The notes: generated by a model not told the origin, from the letters alone. Shown: positions 9,315-18,336, numbered from the stretch's first letter. The stretch is 64,000 bases of DNA from Coleofasciculus sp. FACHB-1120 (GCF_014698845.1 NZ_JACJTV010000009.1:1-64000), one strand, 5' to 3'. Program-made: numbers and translations.

Positions 9315-10070
9315 ATGACCATGAATACTACACTACAGCGAGTCTTTGACCAAGGTCGTGCTTTAAAAATTATTACCGGATTGAATAACTTCGATCCGGA
9401 GCGAGTCGCCGCCACCGTTAAGGCAGCCGACCTAGGCGGTGCTACTTTCGTCGATATTGCCGCAGAACCCAATTTGGTGCGGTTGGCTCGTCAGTTGACA
9501 AATCTGCCAATTTGCGTGTCGGCAGTAGAGCCAGAACTGTTTGCGATCGCAGTGGAAGCTGGAGCGGATTTGATTGAAATCGGCAACTTTGATAGTTTTT
9601 ACGCGCAGGGACGGCGGTTTGAAGCAGAGGAAGTATTAGCGCTGACCCAGGCGACGCGATCGCTGCTGCCAAATATTACCTTGTCTGTCACTGTGCCCCA
9701 TATTCTGGAGCTAGATCGGCAAGTTCAACTCGCAGAAACGTTAGTAAAAGCTGGTGCCGATATTATCCAAACCGAAGGTGGCACTTCCTCAACCCCAACT
9801 CACGCCGGTACGCTGGGACTGATTGAAAAAGCGGCTCCTACCTTAGCAGCAGCTTACGAAATTTCCCGCGCTGTTTCCGTCCCAGTCCTTTGTGCTTCCG
9901 GGATTTCCAGCGTTACCGCACCGATGGCGATCGCTGCGGGTGCTGCGGGTGTCGGTGTCGGTTCCGCCATCAATCAACTCAACAGTGAAGTCGCGATGGT
10001 GGCAGCTGTTCGTAGCTTGGTGGAAGCGCTATCCACTGTCAGCCGCGAAGTATTCATGCGTAATCCCTAA
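9315..10070 (+). CDS. ycf23: DUF561 / Ycf23 family protein
   Basis: A 251-aa protein with a (beta/alpha)8-barrel look, related to Ycf23 encoded in some algal plastids. Diagnostic features are the opening RALKIITGLNNFDPERVAATVKAA split across two strand-helix units, DLIEIGNFDSFY, IIQTEGGTSS, VLCASGISSVTAPMAIAAGA and AGVGVGSAIN. The last two resemble phosphate-binding loops of TIM barrels. The function is not established; a barrel enzyme acting on a phosphorylated small molecule is an inference. ATG at 9315 is followed by a second Met at codon 3. Confidence 0.88.
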   Translation: MTMNTTLQRVFDQGRALKIITGLNNFDPERVAATVKAADLGGATFVDIAAEPNLVRLARQLTNLPICVSAVEPELFAIAVEAGADLIEIGNFDSFYAQGRRFEAEEVLALTQATRSLLPNITLSVTVPHILELDRQVQLAETLVKAGADIIQTEGGTSSTPTHAGTLGLIEKAAPTLAAAYEISRAVSVPVLCASGISSVTAPMAIAAGAAGVGVGSAINQLNSEVAMVAAVRSLVEALSTVSREVFMRNP

Positions 10071-10153
10071 GCGGTCAGAGTGATGAGTGATGAGTTTTGA
10101 GTGAATCTCGGCTAAGGAACGTGGATTAAACAACTTGCACTGATTCACATTCT

Positions 10154-10182
10154 GTAGGGACATGGCAGTACCATGTCCCTAC
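10154..10182. repeat. Palindromic repeat GTAGGGACATGG
   Basis: GTAGGGACATGG (10154-10165) and CCATGTCCCTAC (10171-10182) form a perfect 12-bp stem with a 5-nt loop. It lies between the convergent ycf23 and DegT genes and may also act as a terminator. Confidence 0.75.
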
Positions 10183-10211
10183 GCCAGAAATCGGAGGTTA
10201 ATCGATCCGCC

Positions 10212-10239
10212 CTCAAAACTCAAAACTCAAAACTCAAAA
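10212..10239. repeat. Heptamer tandem repeat (CTCAAAA)4
   Basis: Four exact copies of CTCAAAA in tandem, just outside the DegT stop codon. This matches the short tandemly repeated heptamer class (STRR) described in cyanobacteria. Confidence 0.85.
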
Positions 10240-10240
10240 C

Positions 10241-11365
10241 TTATCCCAAGCAGTCTTTCAAGCTATAAACCACTTGCTCCTGTTCCTCTAGAGAAAGTTC
10301 TGGGAACATGGGCAAGGACAAAACCTCGTGACAGACTTGCTCCACCACAGGGAAGTCCCCAGATTTGTAGCCTAAATTCTTGTAAACCGGCTGTAGGTGT
10401 AAAGGCAGGGGATAGTAAACCATCGAACTAACGCCTTGCTGCTGTAGCTGATTGCGAACCTCATCCCGATAGCTGCCGTTCCTGGATTGGGTGAGGCGAA
10501 TCGTGTATTGATTCCAGACACAGCGACCTCCTGGCGTTTCTTGCGGCTTCACCACCCCAGGCACCGGCTCTAACAGTCGGTGGTAATGCTGTGCAACCGA
10601 GCGACGCAGGTCATTCCACGTATCCAGATAACGCAGTTTGATTTCCAGAATGGCGGCTTGTAGAGCATCCAAGCGGCTATTAATGCCAGTTGCTTCATGA
10701 TGGTAGCGATCGCGCATTCCATGCTCCCGCAGCATTCGCACAGTAGACGCGATCGCCGGATCGTTCGTCGTCAGGGCACCGCCATCCCCACAGGCACCCA
10801 GATTCTTAGTAGGAAAGAAACTAAAGCAGCCAATATGCCCGATGCTGCCGACTCTAGATCCTGCCCACTCAGCGCCTGTGGCTTGGGCACAGTCTTCAAT
10901 CACCGCTAGATTATGAGCCTGTGCTACCTCCAGCACTGCCGTCATATCCACCGGCTGCCCAAACAGGTGAACCGGCATAATGGCGCGAGTTTTAGGGGTA
11001 ATCGCCTTTTGCAGCTGGTTGATATCGAAATTCAACGTATGAGCATCAATATCGACAAAAACCGGCGTCGCCCCCACCACGCTAATTACCTCAGCAGTGG
11101 CAATAAAGGTGAAAGGCGTCGTAATTACCTCATCCCCTGGCCCAATCTGTAAAGCCCTGAGAGCTAGATACAGGGCATCTGTACCAGAATTACACCCCAC
11201 ACACTCTGAAACGCCCACGTAAGCTGCAAACTGTTGCTCAAAGCCTGCAACCAAAGGGCCACCAATATAACGACCAGAAGCCAAGATGCCTAGAACGGCT
11301 GCATTTACTTCTTCACTGATAATTTTGTACTGCCGCGACAGGTCTAGGGGGGGAATATTATTCAC
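10241..11365 (-). CDS. DegT/DnrJ/EryC1/StrS sugar aminotransferase
   Basis: PLP-dependent aminotransferase acting on nucleotide-sugar ketones, used for amino-sugar synthesis in surface polysaccharides. Seen: CNSGTDALYLAL, TPFTFIATAEVI, VHLFGQPVDM, EDCAQATGAE, the PLP-lysine segment FFPTKNLGACGDGG and YHHEATGINSRLDALQAA. Length (about 374 aa) is normal. The open frame begins with TTG at 11380, but GTG at 11365 (VNNIPPLDL) matches the usual family start and is chosen. A paralogue lies at 36799-37944 in the polysaccharide locus. Confidence 0.92.
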   Translation of the reverse strand: MNNIPPLDLSRQYKIISEEVNAAVLGILASGRYIGGPLVAGFEQQFAAYVGVSECVGCNSGTDALYLALRALQIGPGDEVITTPFTFIATAEVISVVGATPVFVDIDAHTLNFDINQLQKAITPKTRAIMPVHLFGQPVDMTAVLEVAQAHNLAVIEDCAQATGAEWAGSRVGSIGHIGCFSFFPTKNLGACGDGGALTTNDPAIASTVRMLREHGMRDRYHHEATGINSRLDALQAAILEIKLRYLDTWNDLRRSVAQHYHRLLEPVPGVVKPQETPGGRCVWNQYTIRLTQSRNGSYRDEVRNQLQQQGVSSMVYYPLPLHLQPVYKNLGYKSGDFPVVEQVCHEVLSLPMFPELSLEEQEQVVYSLKDCLG

Positions 11366-11669
11366 TCGTTGACACCACAAATTTTTATCTACATAGAACC
11401 AAATTTTGTTCAGAAAGGGAATCCACGCCTCACCATCCTTTTTGATTCAGAATGCCGAACTTATCAAATTGTTTCGCAAAAGTCGGCACATGGAGCGACG
11501 ATAACAGGAGAAAGAGGCAGGGGCACAGAGGACAAGCGGAGCATTCCTGTTTTCACTCAGTCCTCAGTTCTCAGTTCTCAGTCCTCAGTCTTCAGTCCTC
11601 TTCCCTCAGCAATCAAAACTTCCTCAACCCTGCCAGAATTAGGAAGAAATCGAGACATCATTTTGACTT
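11366..11669. repeat. Intergenic region with heptamer array CTCAGTC
   Basis: Divergent promoter region between DegT (minus) and the FetB-like gene (plus). From 11556 to 11604 there are seven consecutive heptamers of CTCAGTC or close variants (CTCAGTT, TTCAGTC, CTCTTCC). A similar four-unit array is at 21868-21895. No gene is seen. Confidence 0.7.
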
Positions 11670-12449
11670 GTGGATTCTTTAATCGCACTGAACTTTACAG
11701 ACCTTATCTTGGCGTTGGGGATGATGGCAGTTGCCATTGGTTTATCCAGGATTCAACAACTTGGATTAGAAGGGCAATTGGCGATCGCGACTGGTCGCAC
11801 TATTATCCAGCTGTTGGGCGTTGGATATGTATTAGCCTTCGTCTTTGCCTGGAAAAATCCTTGGGCAGTTTTGGCACTGTTGATGGTGATGCTGAGCATT
11901 GCTGCAATTGTTGCTCGCAATCGCATCGGCAAGAAAATTCCCCAAGTATTGCCCGTGGTGTGGGGGTCGATTTTGGTTAGTAGCGCCCTGACATTGAGTT
12001 ACACCACGTTGTTGATCCTTCAGCCGCCAATTTGGTATGAACCCCAATACCTGATTCCTTTAGCGGGAATTGTACTAGGAAATGCGATGAATGGAGCAGC
12101 GATCGCAGGTGAACGCTTGAGCAGCACCGTCAACGCTAGCCGCACCGAAATTGAAACCCATCTGAGCTTAGGTGCAACGCCACAACAGGCGGTTGCACAG
12201 TACCGCAAAGATTCCATCCGCGCCGGTTTGATTCCCACTCTCAACCAAATGATGGTTGTTGGAGTTGTGACATTACCAGGAATTATTACAGGTCAGCTAT
12301 TGAGTGGTGTTGACCCGCTGAATGCTGCCTCCTACCAAATCTTAATTATGTTTATGCTCGCTTTTACCAACTTAGTGACAACTTTGTTAGTCACCCAAGG
12401 GCTTTGCCGCCAGTTTTTTACAACCGAAGCCCAACTCAAGAATTCCTAA
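11670..12449 (+). CDS. FetB-like ABC transporter permease (UPF0014)
   Basis: A polytopic membrane protein of 259 aa matching the FetB/YbbM family, proposed to export iron with the ATPase FetA. Family features are the N-terminal LGLEGQLAIATGRTIIQLL, the central GIVLGNAMNGAAIAGERL and the loop ETHLSLGATPQQAV with RAGLIPTLNQMMVVGVVTLPG. The start is GTG at 11670. No ATP-binding partner gene adjoins it, so the partner must be elsewhere. Some plant and bacterial relatives are linked to metal tolerance, so the substrate here is an inference. Confidence 0.88.
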   Translation: MDSLIALNFTDLILALGMMAVAIGLSRIQQLGLEGQLAIATGRTIIQLLGVGYVLAFVFAWKNPWAVLALLMVMLSIAAIVARNRIGKKIPQVLPVVWGSILVSSALTLSYTTLLILQPPIWYEPQYLIPLAGIVLGNAMNGAAIAGERLSSTVNASRTEIETHLSLGATPQQAVAQYRKDSIRAGLIPTLNQMMVVGVVTLPGIITGQLLSGVDPLNAASYQILIMFMLAFTNLVTTLLVTQGLCRQFFTTEAQLKNS

Positions 12450-12600
12450 AAATTAAGAATGGGTTCTCTTAAAAAGAATTACTGGTTAGTTTGACTTAAA
12501 TTTGGCAACAGTCTGATTACGACCTTGCATCTGTGGCGTATTCGGATGACAGATGCAAAATGTAATCCCAATTCACCTGGATAAGTCAACAGCAAGAACT

Positions 12601-12626
12601 AACCCGACGTTAGCATTCGTTGGGTT
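12601..12626. repeat. Short palindrome AACCC...GGGTT
   Basis: AACCCGACG ... CGTTGGGTT is an imperfect inverted repeat between the convergent fetB-like and 634-aa genes. It resembles the AACCCAAC-type palindromes common in cyanobacterial spacers. Confidence 0.4.
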
Positions 12627-12667
12627 GAGACAAAAAACAGAACCGACCCTAATAAAAGTTTTTACTC

Positions 12668-14572
12668 CTAGCTAACCTTGGGATATTTGTTAACCAACGA
12701 CCCATCTGGAGTGTAGAGTTCAAGAGGAATGCGGGCATTATCGCTAATCGCTTCCAGTGCATCTCCTAGCGTTCGCAAATGAGTCGCTATCCCAGCTTGA
12801 GCATTAGAATCTCCCCTCAATTGTGCGGCGTTTACGGTTTGCGTCACCATCTGCATATAAGCAGGTGTCAACTGAACTCTGATTAACTGACTGGTGACAG
12901 TATATTCGCAGACTTTCGGCGTCCCAGCGCAGGTTGTAACAAGGTCGGTACTCGCTTTTTGCAAAAGGCTGGCATACCCTAGTTGTATTTCTGCTTGCCT
13001 AAGTTCGGCTTTATAAGAACTTATCAGAGCATCGCCTTGGTTGTAGAAAAAGGTGCCTCTAGGAATTTTTTGAAGGTTAACAATTGCATTGCGCCAGTTC
13101 ATCACCGCTAATGTCCATTGGTTGAGCTGTTCATAATTTTTGGCACTGCGGGCGATGTTTTGAGCAAAATTGTAGGCGTTAGCGGCCATTTGTTCTTTGT
13201 TTTTGCGATCGCGTGCTGCTGACAATTTGGGCAGATTAGTCGCCAGTAGTTGCTGCGCCTCCGGACGGGCAGTCGTACCGACCGGAATCGCCTTGAGCCG
13301 GTTGATTGCCATCTCCCAGTTCGTTTCAGCCAGCCGCCAAGTGGCGATCGAATTCGCTACCCCTTCACGGGCTTCTGCTACCTGAAGCCCTTCTTTTGCA
13401 GCGTCGAGGTTTTTTAGCGCCTGACGCTCGGCATTTACTCGCCCATTGGTGGCGGCTAGATTTGTTCGATAGTCCTTAATTTTCTGCTGAGCCAGTTGGT
13501 AGACCGTGCTATTTTTCGGCACAGGTTCCAAAAGCGCGATCGCTTCTCGCCATAGCTTCTGAATCTCTAACCATTCTGTCGCTGAATGGGGAGGATTTTG
13601 GCTCTGCCTAGCCGCCGCCGAACCTTTACTCAAAGCCATTACCAGCTGATCGAGCAATTCGGCTTGCTGCGAATTGTCGGTCAATTGCTTCTGAGCTTCA
13701 GAATAAGAACCAGACCAGAATGGAATCAGCTTCAAAAGGCGGATTGCCTCTTGTTGTTTCTGCCTTGCTTCTAGGATTTCTTGCCCGGTTTTGGGTCGCT
13801 GAAGGGTTGCAGATGCCTCCTGGGTCAACGCTTGTGCCGTGAGTAGCGGCGTACAGGTTCCGATAACGCAGGGACGTGTCAAAGCGTAGAGCGTGAACAG
13901 AAACGTTAATAAACCCACCCCTGTGCTTGCCAACAGTACCGGCAGTGGTAAGCGCTTTAGCTTCCCAACCAGCGAAGTGGGTGGTGCCTCACTTTTAACC
14001 TCCTCCGACGGCTCATCCGACTCTAAAGTGAGTTCATCGGCAGGGAGGGAGGAAGATTCATCAATCGTTGATGGTTGGTCGATTTCTGCTGGATCGACCA
14101 CCCCAACCCTGTCATCTGTCGCTGCTGGTGTATCGCTGGGGAGATTTTCCGGAATTGTCTTCTCGCGCCTCAATTTTTTGGGCGGATTTTTGACTTCTGT
14201 GGAATTTGGGATGGTCTCCTCGACAACAACCGGCTCATCAGCCAGCGCAGTCGTTGACGTTGACGCAACCGGCAGATCGACACTAAAGGCATGGAAAGCA
14301 TAGGGTTGCTTTTGCCCCACGACTCTTAGATATATCTGTACTTGGTGGGCAAATTCCGGTTGCAGACTTTTGAGAGTTTGCTCTAACGTTCTAAACGTTT
14401 GTTGTGAGTCAGGCAGAAAATCCGCTGGGTGCTGCGTCAAAATAATCAACGCTTCCTGCGGTAAGGCACACCGAACTTGAAAGGGAATCTTTTCCGGTAA
14501 TGCCGAGTAAAGGCGATTCTGTAAAATTCGCCCCAGTACCTGTAATTCGCTTTCGCGGGCTACTGTTTCCAT
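12668..14572 (-). CDS. Large single-pass membrane protein of unknown function
   Basis: 634 aa; the family is not recognised. Residues about 1-100 form a cytosolic-looking globular domain (LGRILQNRLYSALPEKIPF). Residues about 105-205 are low-complexity and acidic, rich in Ser, Thr, Glu and Pro. A transmembrane helix follows at about 212-232. The rest is mainly helical with repeated units containing NW(R/E)xAI(N/V)xL(K/Q)xIP(R/V)GT, for instance TNWEMAINRLKAIPVGT and MNWRNAIVNLQKIPRGT, which look like TPR-type helical repeats on the other side of the membrane. The last part ends in LELYTPDGSLVNKYP. ATG at 14572 is plausible. Confidence 0.75.
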   Translation of the reverse strand: METVARESELQVLGRILQNRLYSALPEKIPFQVRCALPQEALIILTQHPADFLPDSQQTFRTLEQTLKSLQPEFAHQVQIYLRVVGQKQPYAFHAFSVDLPVASTSTTALADEPVVVEETIPNSTEVKNPPKKLRREKTIPENLPSDTPAATDDRVGVVDPAEIDQPSTIDESSSLPADELTLESDEPSEEVKSEAPPTSLVGKLKRLPLPVLLASTGVGLLTFLFTLYALTRPCVIGTCTPLLTAQALTQEASATLQRPKTGQEILEARQKQQEAIRLLKLIPFWSGSYSEAQKQLTDNSQQAELLDQLVMALSKGSAAARQSQNPPHSATEWLEIQKLWREAIALLEPVPKNSTVYQLAQQKIKDYRTNLAATNGRVNAERQALKNLDAAKEGLQVAEAREGVANSIATWRLAETNWEMAINRLKAIPVGTTARPEAQQLLATNLPKLSAARDRKNKEQMAANAYNFAQNIARSAKNYEQLNQWTLAVMNWRNAIVNLQKIPRGTFFYNQGDALISSYKAELRQAEIQLGYASLLQKASTDLVTTCAGTPKVCEYTVTSQLIRVQLTPAYMQMVTQTVNAAQLRGDSNAQAGIATHLRTLGDALEAISDNARIPLELYTPDGSLVNKYPKVS

Positions 14573-14803
14573 TCAGCAACACCCTCCGTTTCACTTTCTT
14601 CCATTTTGAAGCAGGACAGCTAAAAAGCTTGTTCAATTTTCTACTTTCAAGTAGAGGAATCGCATCAGTAGTGCTTGCAATAATTAAAAAATCTGAAACT
14701 TAGTCCTAGCTACAGCGAATTGGCTATTGCTTGCAATACTAGGGCTTACCATTAACAACTGTACGGGCACGCGGCTAAGGTGTTAGCTGACTGAACTCAA
14801 CTT

Positions 14804-15721
14804 ATGAAGACCGATACTCCACTGCTATCTGAACAAGTCATCCTGATTACAGGCGCTTCTACTGGGATTGGCGCTGCTCTGGCGAAACTTTTAGCCACTC
14901 AGTCGCTGGGAATCAGGCTCGTCTTAGCAGCTCGAAACCAGGAAAAATTGGAGGAAGTAGCAACTTTCTGCCGCAAAGCCGGTGCTGATGTGCTGGTTGT
15001 TCCCACCGATATCTCTCAAGTTGAGCAGGCTAAAGCTTTGGCAACTAAAACAATTGACCATTTTGGGCGCGTGGATGCCTTGGTCAATAATGCTGGATAT
15101 GGACAGATGGGACCCGTAGAGTTGATTCCATTTGAGGCAGTGCAGCAGCAGTTTCAGGTCAATTTACTCGGTCCGCTTGCCTTAATTCAAGCTTTAATTC
15201 CAGGAATGCGCGACCAAGGAGGTGGACGAATCATTAATATTAGTTCCCTCGGCGGACGGCTCGCGTTTCCCTTTGGGGGATTGTATAGTTCCTCTAAATT
15301 TGCTTTAGAAGGAATTAGCGATGCGCTCCGCATGGAATTGGCTCCATTCAATATCAAGGTCAGTGTGATTGAACCAGGGCCAGTCAGTACGGAGTTTTTC
15401 GCGGTAGCAGCGCAACGAGTTGAGCAAGCGATATCAACTCCACAAGATACCCCTTACCGGGCTGCTTTTGAGCGGCTAGAAGGACTAGAGGAACGAACCA
15501 GTAGTCGAGCTTGGACTTCTGAACGGGTTGCTAAAGTGGTTGTGCGATCGCTCACCGACCGTCACCCTCGTCCCCGCTACGTGGCTGCCACTGGGGGAGA
15601 TATTCTGCTGTTTTTAATGAACAAGGTGCTGCCTACCAGGGCGGTTGATGCTTTCTGGCAGCGTTTCTATGGAATTGATAAAGTCGCCAAAGACTGGCAA
15701 AGTCGTCAGAAACAGGGGTAA
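14804..15721 (+). CDS. Short-chain dehydrogenase/reductase
   Basis: Classical SDR of 305 aa. The NAD(P)-binding TGASTGIG is at 16-23, with LVNNAGYG, the catalytic Ser in INISSLGG and the YSSSK catalytic Tyr/Lys motif following. IEPGPVSTEF closes the fold. The Arg in LAARNQEKL after beta-2 favours NADP(H). The C-terminal extension (about 40 residues, VLPTRAVDAFWQRFYGID) is typical of oxidoreductases acting on lipids or other hydrophobic substrates. The substrate is unknown. Confidence 0.9.
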   Translation: MKTDTPLLSEQVILITGASTGIGAALAKLLATQSLGIRLVLAARNQEKLEEVATFCRKAGADVLVVPTDISQVEQAKALATKTIDHFGRVDALVNNAGYGQMGPVELIPFEAVQQQFQVNLLGPLALIQALIPGMRDQGGGRIINISSLGGRLAFPFGGLYSSSKFALEGISDALRMELAPFNIKVSVIEPGPVSTEFFAVAAQRVEQAISTPQDTPYRAAFERLEGLEERTSSRAWTSERVAKVVVRSLTDRHPRPRYVAATGGDILLFLMNKVLPTRAVDAFWQRFYGIDKVAKDWQSRQKQG

Positions 15722-15856
15722 TCGGGATTGGGGAATTGTCACTCGTCACGATTGTTCCTCATTCGTCTTTGGTTTGTTGCGACTGCCTAATGACGAATCA
15801 CCTTTTTCTCAATTACCATAACCCCTTACCCGTCCCTCATCTTTAAATTGCCATTC

Positions 15857-17155
15857 ATGGATTTACTAGAATATCAAGCTAAAGAATTATTTCGGGAAAT
15901 GGGCATCCCTGTTTTGCCTTCTCAGCGAATTGACCATTCCAGAGACCTAAAGGGTTTGCAAATTCCCTACCCGGTTGTTCTAAAATCACAGGTGCGTGCT
16001 GGTGGACGGGGTAGAGCTGGTGGAATTCGGTTTGCAGAAAATACGATCGATGCGATCGCGGCAGCACGAACGATTTTTAATTTGCCAATTCTGGGTGAAT
16101 ATCCCCAAGTTTTGCTGGCAGAAGCAAAATACGATGCCACTCGTGAATTTTATTTAGCTGTCACCCTAGACTACGAGCTTCGTCGCCCGGTGCTACTGGG
16201 TTCCTCACAAGGAGGTATGAACTTGGAAGCGGTGATGGAGCTTCTTCAGCAAGTCGTTGTAGACCAAGAATTTTCCTCTTTTTATGCCCGCCATCTGACC
16301 CTGAAAATGGGACTCCAAGGTGCCTTGATCCAGTCAGTTAGCACCGTTGTCGAAAAGATGTACCATCTGTTTGTCCAAAACGATTTGGATGGAGTGGAAA
16401 TCAATCCTCTGGGTGTAAGTCCTACAGGCGAACTGATGGCTTTGGATGGCAAAATTACAGTCAATGATGCTGCCCTCAGACGCCATCCTGCTTTAGCTTC
16501 TCTCGCGGCAAAAATGCCTCAATCTGATATTGCTAAGGAAACTCCTACAGAAATCGATCCAGGGAAGTTTCTACCCATTCAGAACTGGCTAAATCGAGAT
16601 GGTAATATTGGGATTCTCTGTAACGGCACCAGCTTGGCGATGGCAATGGTTGATTTGGTTTACAACGCTGGCGGCAAGCCGAGACTTTGCCTAATTGTGG
16701 GTGAGGAGGCAAGTGGAAATTTGACACCCGTATCTTGGAGAGAACAGCTCGAACAAGCGCTGGAGCGTCTCACCCAAAATAAAAACATTAAAGTATTACT
16801 GGTTAATATTTTGGGCAATACCGCAGCGAGTCAGGAAGTCGTTGCAGTTATCGATGAATATTTGCAACGAAAAGTTAGTGAAATGCCAGAGCATCCACAG
16901 CGAATGACTCGACGGGTTGGTACACCCAGCCCCAAAGACCCTCGCACTCGGATCGGCGATCGCAGACCGGAATTTCTCAGCCAGCTTCCCCAGTTTGTTG
17001 TCCGCTTGGCGGGTAGTGAACTTGACAAAACCCAAGAGCCTCTAGCCGCGATGCCCGTACACTGGAGCGATAGTCTAGATGACGCCGTTGAACAAGCGAT
17101 TTCCCTAGCCAAGGCAGCAGCTAAAAGTAGATCGGCTTCCAGCACCAAACTGTGA
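15857..17155 (+). CDS. sucC: Succinate-CoA ligase beta subunit-like protein
   Basis: ATP-grasp subunit of succinyl-CoA synthetase: nucleotide and Mg binding, partner of the downstream alpha-like gene. Seen: start MDLLEYQAKELFREMGIPV, RAGGRGRAGGIRF, EFYLAVTLDY and VEINPL plus LDGK, the Mg and phosphohistidine-facing residues. The later CoA-ligase domain departs from the family: the usual DVGGGA is IVGEEAS, and NIFGG is NILGN. A roughly 33-residue charged insertion (about 335-370) makes it longer than E. coli SucC. The frame opens at TTG 15848, but ATG 15857 matches the family start. The catalytic state of the pair is doubtful. Confidence 0.85.
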   Translation: MDLLEYQAKELFREMGIPVLPSQRIDHSRDLKGLQIPYPVVLKSQVRAGGRGRAGGIRFAENTIDAIAAARTIFNLPILGEYPQVLLAEAKYDATREFYLAVTLDYELRRPVLLGSSQGGMNLEAVMELLQQVVVDQEFSSFYARHLTLKMGLQGALIQSVSTVVEKMYHLFVQNDLDGVEINPLGVSPTGELMALDGKITVNDAALRRHPALASLAAKMPQSDIAKETPTEIDPGKFLPIQNWLNRDGNIGILCNGTSLAMAMVDLVYNAGGKPRLCLIVGEEASGNLTPVSWREQLEQALERLTQNKNIKVLLVNILGNTAASQEVVAVIDEYLQRKVSEMPEHPQRMTRRVGTPSPKDPRTRIGDRRPEFLSQLPQFVVRLAGSELDKTQEPLAAMPVHWSDSLDDAVEQAISLAKAAAKSRSASSTKL

Positions 17156-17360
17156 GGCAAGGTGATTTTAGCGATCGAGCCTTCATCCTGTTTTGCTTGG
17201 CAATAGAGTTACATTCAGGACGTTGACTCGCTACTCTCAACCGGAATAGAGGTGTGGGAGATGTTAGATCCCTGCATTTGTATTAGACCTCATGTTATTA
17301 GACCTCATGTGCTGTTCGCGCACGAACGTTGCATGAAAAAATAGACTTTGGTAAAGGATC

Positions 17361-18281
17361 ATGAAATTAACGCCAGACAGTAAAATCCTGATACAAGGCA
17401 TCGCAGAACCACTTGCGGCAACCTACACTGCCCGAATGACCGCTTACGGCACTAAGGTAGTAGCTGCGGTCAGTGCCGGTCACGGAGGTCAAACACTGGA
17501 TGGCATTCCGGTGTTCGACTTGGTAGAGCAGGCGATAGAGTCGGTCGGAGCGGTTGACATTAGCATTATCTTTGTTCCGCCTTACTCGGCGCTTGATGCT
17601 GCACTAGAAGCGATCGGAGCCGGTATCCGACAAATTATTCTCATTACAGGCGGGATTCCTCCCCTGGATATGGTTCGGCTGCTCAGAAAGGCAGAGGCAA
17701 CTCAAACTCTCATCGTCGGCCCCAGCAGTTCTGGGATTATTGTTCCTGGTAAGGTTTTACTAGGTACTCATGAAACTGAATTTTATAGTCCTGGCTCGGT
17801 GGGACTGCTCAGCTGCTGCGGCAATCTCACCTACGAAGTAGCCTGGGAAATGACACGAGCTGGTTATGGTCAGTCGATTGCCGTCAGTATTGGCAGTGAG
17901 CCGTTTGTCGGATCTTCTGTCGTGGAATGGCTGGAAATTTTGGCAGGGGATAAAAACACGAAGGTAATTGTTTTAGTGAGCCATATCGGTTCCAATGATG
18001 AACAGGCGGCAGCAGAATACATCGTCGCTGCACTTGATAAGCCAGTAATTGTATACTTTGTCGGTCGCCTACTTCCCCAAGAAAAAATCCTAGGGCCAGG
18101 GAATGCACTTGGTTTTTGGCGTCAGGAAGCGATGCACGCTTCTCCACAGGCTGAACTTGCCGCCGAACAGACACCTGAAAATCGAAAAATTGCCGCCTTC
18201 AAGCAAGCGAAAATTCCAATAGCAGAGCGCCCTTCCCAAATTCCAGATTTGGTGAAAAAGGCGCTCAAAAAGTCGGGCTGA
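17361..18281 (+). CDS. sucD: Succinate-CoA ligase alpha subunit-like protein, active site degenerate
   Basis: A 306-aa intact frame with the overall SucD fold: CoA-binding Rossmann domain (SKILIQGIAEPL ... VVAAVSAGHGGQ), GIPVFDLVEQA and LTYEVAWEMTRAGYGQS. Catalytic signatures are replaced. The phosphohistidine motif RMGHAGA reads ILGPGNA with no His. The Glu-containing GEIGG reads SHIGS. The phosphate loop SRSGT reads SCCGN, and GIGGD reads SIGSE. Phosphoryl transfer through His is therefore unlikely. It follows the sucC-like gene by 205 bp, with AAGGA before the ATG. It may be a diverged paralogue with another role or a regulatory pseudoenzyme. Confidence 0.85.
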   Translation: MKLTPDSKILIQGIAEPLAATYTARMTAYGTKVVAAVSAGHGGQTLDGIPVFDLVEQAIESVGAVDISIIFVPPYSALDAALEAIGAGIRQIILITGGIPPLDMVRLLRKAEATQTLIVGPSSSGIIVPGKVLLGTHETEFYSPGSVGLLSCCGNLTYEVAWEMTRAGYGQSIAVSIGSEPFVGSSVVEWLEILAGDKNTKVIVLVSHIGSNDEQAAAEYIVAALDKPVIVYFVGRLLPQEKILGPGNALGFWRQEAMHASPQAELAAEQTPENRKIAAFKQAKIPIAERPSQIPDLVKKALKKSG

Positions 18282-18299
18282 AGATTGAGTTAAAAAGGG

Positions 18300-18336
18300 A
18301 AGAGGGAGAGAAGCAGTCGCGATATTCCTCCCTCTT
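18300..18336. terminator. Possible bidirectional terminator
   Basis: AAGAGGGAG (18300-18308) pairs with CTCCCTCTT (18328-18336) between the convergent sucD-like and ABC permease genes. The T-runs are weak. Confidence 0.4.

Noticed and set aside
10154-10239. CRISPR-like array
   Set aside because: The repeats are a single palindrome and a heptamer tandem array with no spacers; no cas genes are in the window.
13893-14303. 136-aa Ser-rich plus-strand frame
   Set aside because: Antisense shadow of the acidic Glu/Asp-rich stretch of the 634-aa membrane protein.
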